64,000 bases of DNA from Larus michahellis (taxonomy: Eukaryota > Chordata > Aves > Charadriiformes > Laridae). Numbering within the stretch: position 1 is the stretch's first letter; each line of letters opens with the position of its first letter. Positions 25,701 through 37,700 of this stretch are shown here, piece by piece. The stretch lies in NCBI RefSeq assembly GCF_964199755.1, contig NC_133911.1, positions 3,561,001 through 3,625,000 on the forward strand. The letters are read 5' to 3'. A program made the position numbers and the translations under genes. The notes beneath the pieces were generated by a model. That model ran no database searches, was not told the DNA's origin, and worked only from the letters and a program-made list of their open reading frames with translations.

Positions 25701-28700
25701 CCCGTGTTTCTGCACCTCCCCCAAAGTGTTATCATTGATTTGAACACGTCAGCAGCAGTTTTTACTGGATTTCATTTTCTCTTATCCCCGAGTATTGGCT
25801 ACTCACCATACTGCAGGGAACATACCGTGAAGAGTCACTCTTACACAGGCAGAATCTCTCTGCAGGTGTTACTTTAGAGGATACCTCTCCTTAGAAGGCA
25901 GGTTTTCTCCTAGTGTGTGCCTTTCTGTCTTTGGAGTTCGGCATAGAGAGCTGAAGGGATCCAGGGCAGCCAAAAAATGTGATACTATTTGGGACCAAGT
26001 AATAGACAAACCTATTTATTTACTTTAAAAAGGTTGGCGCTTCAGTGATTTTTGCCAGCTCGAGTGCTTCTGGCTCACATCCCTTGACTGCAAAGGCTCA
26101 GACCACAGAAGAAGAAATTAAAGCTGAGCCACAGGCCTCCACAAAGATTTGCAATAACAAGCCCAGGAGATTGCTCCACTGCTATGAACTCTCAGTAGAA
26201 ATGCAAACTACATTCTCCAGGCCTGCAAAGGAGTTTGAACCTAGGACCTCCAGCCTCTTCTAAATACAATAATATAATTATTACAGTTATTTTCTTCTGT
26301 CTACATGCCTCCACAAACATTTAATTTATCTTGAGCTTCTCTTGTTAATGCTTATGTGATTTTTATTAAATAACTATCCTTTTACTCCCTCTGATAGAGT
26401 GATTCTTTCAGAAAAGCCTGTTTATGCTCACATGATTCTTCAGCGCAGGCATCATTTCCTGCCTCTCCTAGCAGATGCAATTACTGCTAGGCTCTTTCTA
26501 GCTAGGAATGTCTTTCCAGCATTTATTCCACCAGCCACATTTCAGGCCTTGTTAAGATCCCATTTTTTGAAAGACTGTTGCTAAATAAAGCCTCGTGGCA
26601 TGCTTTACCTTTTCGACAGAGTCTGAATTTCAGAGGAGGTTAAAGGAAAAAAAGCCCAAAGATACCTAACTAGAAACGGCAATGTATTAGACACAAAGCT
26701 GTCCTCCAGAAGTACATCCTTTTCTCCCCACTGACAGCAGAAACTAAATGCCAATTTGCAGGAGGTGAGATGAATCTCAGCTCTGTCTTGTCTCTCAGGC
26801 AGCTTTTACTGTGTGCTTACAAAGCTGAAACCTGAAGTAGAAGGTGTGAGTCTACTGTATTAACATCCCTACTTAAGGGACAGCAAAGTCCTCCTGAAGT
26901 TACCCCATCTATGAAATACACTCTGATCTTTGTGGATGAGACCTTTCAAATATGCTTTGCAAACCTGAAAGACAGATCGGTTGATAGAAGAGACCTATCA
27001 TGCTACAAAAAAGGTTATTATTGCTGATGATACAGTCAGCCAGATTGGAATCTTGTTTCCCTTCCAAGCTCTATTGACAATAATGTGTTCTCACAAAGAT
27101 TCCTCTCTCCATCACCCCCTGCTTGCAACCACATGAAAGTGCTGAGTTTTCTCTTCAGCATTAGGAGAGAATTCTTCTGGCAAAGTAATATTTACAGAGG
27201 GAGGGGATGGCTGCTGAATACTCTTAGACTCATACCCGTCACCAAGCTCCTTAATGGAAAGCAGCTGAACCATTTTTAAAAGGTTCAGCCCAAGAGAGGA
27301 AGAAGTAGAGCTGACTGCACCCTGATGAACTCCAGGTCTCTAACTGATCAGGACTGAACTGCATTCTATCAGAAGATACCACCTCCTGATACGTACCTGT
27401 CAGATCTTAGCGTGAGATAAAAAAAAAACAAACAACTTTTCCCATCTGTGAGATCCCACTGCTGTCTTCTTTTGGAGATGCTCTCTAGATTAAAACTTTC
27501 TTCAGCAGCAATCCTGTTTGCTCTTGGACTGATCAGTCAAGGTATCACAAAGCCAGCTATAACTACTAGTACTGAAAGTGGCTACAACAGCAGATTTATC
27601 TCTCTAGGACAACTTATTCCATTAAAGCTAGACAACACAACTCACAAGTTACAAGCCAAAACTCAGGGGACAGAGATGAGATTCAGTAGCTGGTAACACA
27701 TAGAACAGACTGATTATTGCAATGGTACCCTCTGGCTTCAAAAATCAGATAGTTTCAATGCCCAAACAACTGCTTTAGTCTTTTAAGGAAGGAAATTAAA
27801 GCTATGACCTATTTCATGTTCCCTGTTACTGATGGAACATCCAGGAAGGGTTTGACTTCCATGGTGTATAGATTCTGACCTAGTTTTCAGTCTGAGCAAA
27901 AATAACAAGCAAAATCTCACATAAGTCAAATTGTATTTCAGAATCTTTTTTTTTTTTTAATTGACACAGCAGTCTGAAAAGAAATAATCTCCAGCCCCGC
28001 CCCACAGCAGCTGCATTAGACTCTTTACACAAACATCAAAGAAGGTGAAAGCTGTCAAGGGACAGTAACTCACAAACGTTAAGCATGCAACTTCGTTAGC
28101 TTGAGAGAGATTTGCTTTGTGTTTGGCCTCTCACGGCAGAGGAATCTAGCTGCTACTTCAAGAGGCCAATGGAGGAACTGGATTTGTAAGTGCAAAACTG
28201 TCAGTCTTGCATTATCATGCTAATATTCAATCTCAAGTTTGGGATGCATGATCTGACTTGTTACCGGATGGCTGTCCGTGGGTTGTGTAGTAAAAGCAGT
28301 GAAATCAGCATTTGCTTTTCTTTCAGGTACCCACCATGAAACTTTTGCTTTCAGAGAAGACTCAACCAACTCTGCGAACTGTTAAAACATATTTTTGCAA
28401 ATAAGGTGTGTGGGGAGAGAAATTTCCCTTACAGATTTCTGGGGACTGACAGTCATGCATTTTGAACGGCAGCCACACTCCAGATCAAGGCCGAGCAGCA
28501 TTAACAGTCATCGCATGCTGCCCTTAGGCTGAGCTCACCCCCTCCAAGACGTCGGAAGAGGGTCTCATGGAGGGACAGCTAAGCTAACGTGGACAGCCAG
28601 AAGACTCTTAGGATCAAAGGGAAAAAGCGGTATGGCCTTATGCTGTTCCCAAAACTGTCTGAGGGCTGTCAAAGGAACTGTAAACATCCAGGGAAAAAGG

Positions 28701-31700
28701 CAAGTTAAAACAACAAAATAAACAGCCACTAACAGGAACTATGTGCCTCTAGTAACAAGGCACTCACCCTGCCTTCCTGCCCTCTTTCCTGAGCTCAGAT
28801 TCCAAGGATTTTACTTCCTCTTCCCTTCACTCTCTGATGGCTCCCCTGGTGCTTGTTCCAAGGCGAAAGAATGCAGCTGGCGCTGAGACGGTTGCTGCAG
28901 CTTCTGCTCCAGTCTCTGACTGAGTTGTGAGCTCGCATATAAAAGGTCCCACTGTCTTTAAATAAATGCAGAGCATCACTGGCATACAACTCCAGAAATG
29001 CTGCAGAAAAAGGCTGCAAAACCCAATCCTGAGGCCATGAGAGCTACAGACACTAAACACTTCTTTGGCATAGGCCTACAGAAGGTACATAGGTGGGATT
29101 CCAGGCACAATGTACCTTGTTACAGCAGCAAATGTCAGGTCACCACTGTCTCACACACACTCATGACTATCAGCATAGGCTGGAATTTCTTCCCTGGAGT
29201 CAATATGCCCTCTAGACATGACATAGCAGAACTCTGAAGGAAGAGTCCCTCCACCTAATGACGCTCCTTGCGGCAACACAGCCCGTGGTGACGGAATGGC
29301 CACTGGAGCAAAAATTGACCCCTTCTGTTCATCTCTGCCTCACACTGAGTCAACGTAAGGTCTGGAGCAGGTTGTGTCAGGGACTGCTGAACAACACGGC
29401 ACTTACATTACTTCAAGCAAGCTAGTGCTGGAACAACAAGCTAGTCACCCTATGTTTCACACAATGTTAATGCAGATGTAGAGTATCTGCAACCTAGCTA
29501 GACTCTGCCCAGCACTACAGGTGTCACTGGCATGTGCAGGGCATGCTGGTCACCCTCTAGTCACATCTGTGGATTAGCTGCCTATTTCTACTGCCAACCA
29601 GAGGCAGGCAATCTGCTTTGTTGCTTCTAAAAACAGTGGCAAACACCTTAGAGAATCTGATCCCGGGGGCCTAGCTCCCCAGAGGTACTGAATGCCCACC
29701 ACTGTAGTCAAAGCTAGAGAAGACTCTGCCACCTGGGATTGCTTTCCTCACGTTCCTTCCTCATCTTAAGGTTTGAATGTTTGCAATGTGCTCTGAAAAG
29801 GTCAAAACAGCTGATTGAACTGCACATCAACACCTTCTGCAGAGCATGGCACAGCTTCAACCAACTCATACTAACTCACTCTTCGCTTCATACAGCATGT
29901 GGAACATGCATGAAAGACCTCCTGGAAAAAAAGTAACACCATCATTCATCTCTCCCTCTCTCAGACCCCAAACTATTAGAGCACCTGCACATTTAGAGCT
30001 GGATTCACCGTTCCCCAAACCCTGCAGAACTAAGAACAGATGCAAGTATGATGTCAGTCCTCCAATCCCAGGACTTGCTATGTCAGCATTTGGGTCAGGC
30101 CCTGCTTCACAAAGAAGAGATTAGAAAATAAAGCAGAATGGATGAAGCGCGAACAGGGAGTGTACTTCATAGCAATGTTGCTGCTCTTACAACAATCCCT
30201 TCATTGGGTGGGGAGGGATGTGCTTTTTTGTCCCAGGCCCTTGCTCTGGCATGGGGAATTTGCCTCCATAATCTTCCTTTATGTTGACGGCACCAGAGGT
30301 CAGAAAGACTGCAGTACAGTGAAACAGAGCAAGCCAGACCTCTGAGTAATTACCAACTGGCATCTTCCATCAAAGTTCTTTTGCTCACCTAAATACCTCC
30401 TATAAATTACCCATCTTCTTGCACAAAACACTGAAGTACTCTGACACACTCTTCAGTAGGGAACCGTACAGAGATTCAAGTCTTGTTGTGCCAAATGCTG
30501 TATGGACAAAGACACTGAAGTTTTCAATTTACGCAAATAAGATAAAATAACACAAGAAAGCATAGAGCGCAGTGAAGCAGCTGCTGGCAAATGGCACGTT
30601 GATTCTGTGACATAGCACAGATCTGGCTTTTAGTCTAAAAACCCCAGTGTTTCATTCAATTTACACTTTAACCATAAAAAAGCACCCATGTCTGGGGAAG
30701 AACACAGAAACTGTTTGACAGCTGCACAACAGCTTGGGAAAAAAAGCAAAGAACATGAAATTCAATCCACCTTTTGAAAAATTCACAGGGTATAGTAATT
30801 ACTTATGTAATTGATGCAAATTTCTAACAGGAACTGTTGGTTTAATGATCATTTTTTTCTGCCTTTGAGTGTGGGCGTTTAGACCTAGGTCTCAAACAGA
30901 ATAAGCTCAGTCTGGAACTCTGCAAGAAGTAACAATTCTTACAAGAAGACAGACAAAAATAGGAAGAAGAAATGTCTGTTCTGCTCTCTGCAGATTGTTG
31001 TATCAAGTTCCTCACTACATTCATATGCAACTCTTCCTAGTCATTAACAGTTGGGTATAGTATGAAAAGGACTTTATCCATCCCATTGAGTAAAACATCA
31101 AGTCTTGCTACAAAAACATCAAACTGGAGTTTTTGATGTAACTTCTCTAAACCATGTCAAGTGGTAGCTTTGGTCTAGCAGGGAAGAAGAGCGGCTGATC
31201 ACATGGGAAGGGAAGAATACATTATGCTGACACTAACAGCAATTTTGTTTCCTTGTTCTTCATCTGTTTGCGCAGACACAGGTGAGAGGCAACACTGCAG
31301 CCAATTTTTTGCTAAGTGCTAATTCAATAAATAAAGAAAATTAGGGAATTTGGGGAAATAAGCACCACTGAAACTTAACATACTAATCTCCTGGCTCACG
31401 TGTGAAACTACAGTCATCCCAGTGAATTCAAAATTTATATGGTGACCCCAATCTCTCACAACTCTTGTTTTCATAGATGATCTCCTAACAACAACAATGT
31501 GGAATAAAAGTGATCTTTCATGTGCCAGGGGTCTGGTAGTAGCAGAAATACGGACGTGCAAGGGAGTGGTTTGCTAACACATTAACAGGGGAAAATACAC
31601 CTTGTGGGCCAAGATGGGAGATCACTACTGCATTTCCTCCTTTCTCCAACAAGGGCAAAATGAAAGATTTTGACTTGTCACCAACTCACCGGATTGGCTC

Positions 31701-34700
31701 AGGCCTCAGGTGGTAATTAAGAGAGTAGATGAGCTGTTTCTCATTAAAAGCTGGCTTTCCTGGTGCCCTCTGGATGTCCAGGTGAGCAGAGTTGCAGAGT
31801 GCGTGGACGCCAGTATCTGTTCGGCTGGAGATGTAGAACTTGATGGGCACAATGGGTTTTAGGTTCTGCGCTGCCTTCTGAAAGCCAACATGAGATAAAT
31901 TAATGAATATTGGACTCACTTTGAGCTAGCTAGGAAAAAACATCCTCCTCCTTGCTAACCGTGTGTCTCCTTACTGTTCACACAGAGAAGTAATTGACAG
32001 TCTTACGATGGTCTGCAAAGAAAGGGACAGAGACGAGCCTGTTTGGGGGACTTCTCCTAGCACCAGTGGCTTCTCAACTTTTGTCCTGAAATCACCTCAA
32101 ACAGAACATCCAAAATGCCATGTGAGCTACCTTACACGGACAAAACAAAGTAAGAAATATTCACCTACCTATCCTTTGCTTTATATCATTGGGTAAGTGG
32201 GAATGAGGAGAGAGAATTATGCATTTAAACCCAGACACCACCCCTGCAATTTACTGCTAAGAACTGGAATCAGATTGCTTCAGCAGCTCTTAAAGAGCTG
32301 CAGAACCCAAGCCTTAAAGGGATGGAAAACGCACACGGGGATGTCTGAATTACATCAGCCAAGACACCTGAAAGAGCTCAGGCTGCATCCTTTGCTTCCA
32401 GTGCAGGCCAGGACGGTGTAAAATACCGTGGCTTATTGCTACAGGCAGAAGTTCTTTTCCATCCACCATGGGAGCAGGGCTACAGAGGGCAACGTGCTTC
32501 CACTAATTGCTGAAAGCAGAGGAGCAGCCAGGGGACCAGATGAGTAGTAGCTTAGCACTGATGTAATGCATTTATTAGTCCCACTGAGAAATATAAATAT
32601 AAACAGATCTAAGAATCAAGACATGGCTCTCATAAAACACACCAGTAGTTGAGGAGCTGACGCTGAGCTATCCCAGCAGGTACAAATAACCACAGGACAA
32701 ACACACGCCACCGGCAGTCACAAGATGGAATTTCCTTATATTGGCTGCTTCCACAGCTGCATTAATGCAGGAATGGCTAATCCTCAAGAGTACTGTTTTC
32801 TTCAGGAGCTAGTGCTGCCTTAATATTCAGGCAATGTCTCACTCGCGCTGACCTCTGCCATAGTAAAACTAAAGCAGAAAATTACAGACATAATTTATAC
32901 CATCACAGAATTCAAGTTTTACAGTCACAGAGTTCAAGCTTTTTGGACCAAAAGGCCCCAAAATTACACTGCATCTGAAAAGTAGTTTAAAAATTAGTTA
33001 GCAAAGTGTATTGCATCAAGCTGAAACTTACTATTAACTCAAGGGGAAGGACAGTGATTGAGATCCTCTAGGTTCTGCATACGGATTTTGGCATGGATTT
33101 GCTGGAGAACCCACCTGTGGTTAGGATTGTTGTTTCCCTTTCCCAACTGTTCCTCTCCTCACAGCTGGCTTTTATCCCCACTTTGGTTCTGCCTTTCCAT
33201 TCTACCCACTAATAAAGGGCTGGAGAAACAACTGGGTAAATTACTACAGTTCCTGCTGGGAAAGTAAGTAAAACCCTTTATATGAGTCATTAGCATAGTG
33301 TTTTCTAATCAAGATGCACACACAAAAGAGAGAGAGAGCGCAAAAGAGATGCTAACAGAGTTGATGAGATGCTATACATTTAAGAGTCTGTCTAGACTGG
33401 CCTAAGTTTAGCTAAGCCAGGGTAGGTTTTGGTAAGGGACAAACACTGGTACGTCAGGAAGTTATCGGAATACCAAGGTTTCTAATGCAATGATAAAACC
33501 ACAGTAGGTCTTACCTACAGTAAGGTGTTAAAGTAGGTTGCTGGAGCACTGCAAAATACAACTTTTTTTCTTTGCGAGGACAGGCCCTTAAACAGAAAAT
33601 CCAATGTAATTTGTTACAGGGAATGAGTGAAGCATATCTGAAAGACTGAAAAACAATGAAAAAAAGGCAGAAAACCAGATCAATAACTAGAAATTTCCTT
33701 CTCTTTCCCACTTCCCCTCCTGAGTAGTGAACCCAGCAGTGGTCTTTATTAGATTTTAATTTGGTACCAAGAGTCAATAAAGTTCGAACTGCTGAGTCAC
33801 AAATACCTTCCAAACTCCTACTATTTGAGCAGACAGGATTCTGGGCTCTCAGAAACATACCATTAAAATGCACAGGGAGGCAAGGAAAAAACGTAACCGA
33901 GCTGCAGGGGAAGGCCTGGGAAACAGAACAGAAATGACCCTAGCTTTTTCCTCTTCCTAATCCTTCTATTTGGGGTTCACATGTGGTTACAATTTACACT
34001 GAAAATCTTTATTTATCACCCTTATGTAGAGAGAAGCAGACAGAAATTAAATAGTTTTCTGCAGTAGACCTTGGCTTGTGCCTCAGCAATTTATCTTAAA
34101 GCAGAAGCTGCATTTTAAGAGCAAAGTTTCTGCAAAGGTATGTTCAGGTTTTGCAGGCTCCTCCTTTCCTCCACCTTCTTCTCCTCGTCCTTTCTCATCA
34201 GGCAAAAACCAGCCAGTGGGCACACTTTTGGGTGGCGGTAGAGGGAGAGAGAGAACAGGAGAGAGCACGGAAAACATCCTCCTTTCTTGTGCTGGGCTTG
34301 GAGAAATTTGGATGCAGCGCTCCTTGGATCCCACACTGCATCCCATTTCAATCACTGCATCTGAACAGAACACTGGATCTCTTCTCCTCTGCCAGCGGGA
34401 GTTGAGCCCTGTGGCAGAGCCGACAGGAGAGGAGGAGAGGATTGCAGACTCCAAGGCAAATCTGGTTATTTTGAATCCACAAAGGTGCAGGACTGAATGA
34501 CCAGTCCAACAAATGGTATTTTCCCAGCTGCCTTTCTCCAGCGCAATTTAACTTTCTCCCAGACACACCTCTCTAGAGAAATGACTGAAGGATATATGTG
34601 CTGGGCATCCAAGGAGGAATGTGACCACCATCAACAGCAAATCTCAGTTTGTGAAAGCTGAAAGCTTTGTTTGTGGATTCTTCCTCCAGCCTAACAGGCA

Positions 34701-37700
34701 TGCAATTGATAATATATCATCAACTGCTGCCTCCAGTTTCAATTTTAACATTTCATTTAAATCCCATCCTAATTAATCTCCTTAAAGAGAATTTTTGAAC
34801 TGCTGAACTTCTTTGCAGGCAATTCAGAAACGACCACTTCACCTATGCAAATGTCTCATATCTGTACCATCCAGATGTCCTTTGAGCCTATAGGCAGATG
34901 ATGGTTTCTTCCTTTGGTTCATATATACTTTAATCCGTTAAAAAAGATGCATTATTTACATTTAGTCAGTGCTTGGATAGCAACCAGTTTTTCCTGCCCT
35001 TTCAGAACAAAAAAAAAAAAGACCCTAAAACAAGCAGGCCTTTCATCTGAGGAACTCAAAAGGCTTTACTGCTATTAATCCAGATCCTTACCCTGTTGAT
35101 TATTATCTAAGGATTCCTATGGGGGAAACTGAGGCAGGCGTTAAGCACTTTACCCACGGGCACCCAGCTAAAAAGCAGTAGAGAAGATACAGGAATAAAG
35201 GAGCTGGACTGTCCTCCCATGTGCTCAGAGTTCACAGGTCTCTGCTCCCTTCTTTAAGCCACAGAGCATGCAAATATCCTTCTCTTTAGCAGGTGTTACA
35301 AACACTGGAATCTTGGCTTGGCACCTGCTAGAGGCCTTTCATTGAGCCAGATCTTATCCATTTTCACTTAGTCTTTACTTCCCGAGTCACAGTCGTTCCA
35401 GACGATCATGTTTCTGGAGAAGCAATAAGCATCCCAGGGTGTCAGTTTATACCTCTAATACCCTGCATACCAGTCCTGCAGGGAAAAGTATTACTTGCAT
35501 TTAGTGGGTCTGTTCTACTAACAGGTTTCATTCACTAAGCACTTCCATATTTTAAATCATGCTGAAATTTCCACCATTGTGTGCCAGAATGATATGGATC
35601 CACATTCCAAATTGCTATTATTACTCGCAGCTCTGTTCTCTCCTCACTCTGTACAAATGCTGGAGAGGCAAGATGGAGAACAGGCCCGTTAATGTATACC
35701 ACCTATGGCGGGAGAGCAAAAGTTCATCCACTTCTCTCCCTGAAGTCTAAATAAAAAAATCCTCAAGACTCAGCCATCTACCTCTACAGACCATCTGGGA
35801 ACCACAAAAGGAACCTGTGAAAACAATTGTGGATGGGTGTGTTGAAAAGCAAGTGTGCATTAGGAATGTTTGGGAAAAATAAGCGTCTATTTCACTTTCA
35901 CAGCAGCTGTACCGCTTACTGGTTTCATCATGCATAATGGTGTTAGTGGCACAGACACAAGGGATTGCACTGCGTTACTGAGGATGCTGCACAATTTATA
36001 AGTTGCTGTGGTCTAATAAATAATATCGTGCAAGCTTCTGGTTGGAAGTCATCACACCCTCGCTGACTCAACAGGTGCTATGTCAACTGCAAGTAATTAA
36101 AAATCTAACTCATTTTTAGTAGAATAGATAAAAGTTGAAGTGAAAGCCAGGAAGAAACAGCTGAGAAAGTGGCTTCTGCTAAAAGAAAGGTTTTCCAAAG
36201 CAATTTCCTATGCCACTGAAATTATTATCCACACAGGGGTTGAAGATGACAGTTCTCTGGGTCTATTTTCTGTTCTCTCGTCCCTTTTTTTTTTTTTTTT
36301 TGTGGGGGGGGCTGGACTCAGGTGGGGACATTGGTTGTCCCAAAGCTGCCTTGCATAGGAAGGAGTTTGTGTATGTTCTCTTTCTCTCCTCTCCTACTCC
36401 CCCTTTTCCTTTCACAAGGAATAATATCTGGCCTTAGCACAAGGCTGCTGGCCAAAGCAGAGCTTCGTGTGGGGAAGATTAGTTTCGGGCAGGATTTACC
36501 AGCACAATGGGAAACAGCACACTCAGGAGATGGTTCAAACCAAACATGAAAGGGAACTTAATTCTGTACATCCTCACAGGCCTCGCATATGGTGCCTGTT
36601 AGCACAAGCAACAGCTACTCACTTTAGCAAAAAGTGCTACACAGATCTTCCTTTACAGTGGGGACATTTGTAAGAAGTGGGACTAGAATGTGAAGTCCTG
36701 CATTTTCTAAGTTTCCACAAGGAACCAGAGGGAGCCAAGTCACAGGATTCAAACTTCCCAATCCGGGGAAGCAAGGTCTGGAATTTTGGTTTGGACCCAT
36801 CACTAGCAAGCTGGGCTTCCAAGCGCTTCAAGACAAATATGTTGTCTCCAAGAAAGAAAGCAAGCGTTGCCTGCAAAGCTCACCCCCTCAAAGATATTTT
36901 AAAAGCTTTTTCAAATATCTACATCTGTCCCCGAACTAAAAGAAGTCTCCCTTTCCTTCAGACAGCCCCAGGGCTCCCTTACATAGCAGTACTGAGGACT
37001 ACAAAAGCTTCCACGTCCTGTAGGACAAAGGGTTAGAGACAGGCCTTCTGCTCAGACCCAGTCCAGCAATTTTCCCTTATCACACAGAGGGCTGCAGTAC
37101 ATGCTCACACACCAGTCCATTACATTTTTAACGGCACAGTTGTCAAAACACAAGGTCTACACCTCACAGGTTATTTGCTTGTCTGTAACTGCAAACAAAT
37201 GTCTGAACATATTTAGAATACAATAAGGATCTCATTACAGATTTAATTTTGCCCTTCCCTTCAGTTGCCTTCCTGGCTTTGGAAAGTTGTGAAGTTCAAG
37301 GCTGCACAGAAATGGAGGAAGATAAATTCCTACAGGCCCCAGAAGTTTTCTATTAAAGTTGCTTTAAGACTTCCCATGTGGTTCTAATAGACACAGCCCT
37401 GCTCAGCAGTGCCCAGCATCAATACCACCACATGAAAGCAAAGCACATATCCCAGAACTGGCCTGCAAAGTGCTGATACTATGAAAAGACAACACCAAAT
37501 AAGTTTATCTTTTTCTTTTTTTCTTCTTCTTTTCTCCTTTAATCACCCATCCTACCCATTCGCCTATTAAAACAAAGTTACTCGGATAATGCAAAACAAC
37601 TGCTGGGCTCACCCAAAGTCCGGCGCCTGGAGCTGAGACACTGGATGGTTCAGAGGATTAGATAAATGAGATAGAAAGTCCTTTGGGGCTCTTCTTTCAA

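Noticed and set aside
34078-34566. Overlapping frames of 120-140 codons on both strands
   Set aside because: No domain, mutually overlapping on opposite strands in PUSL1 intron 2, no splice joins.
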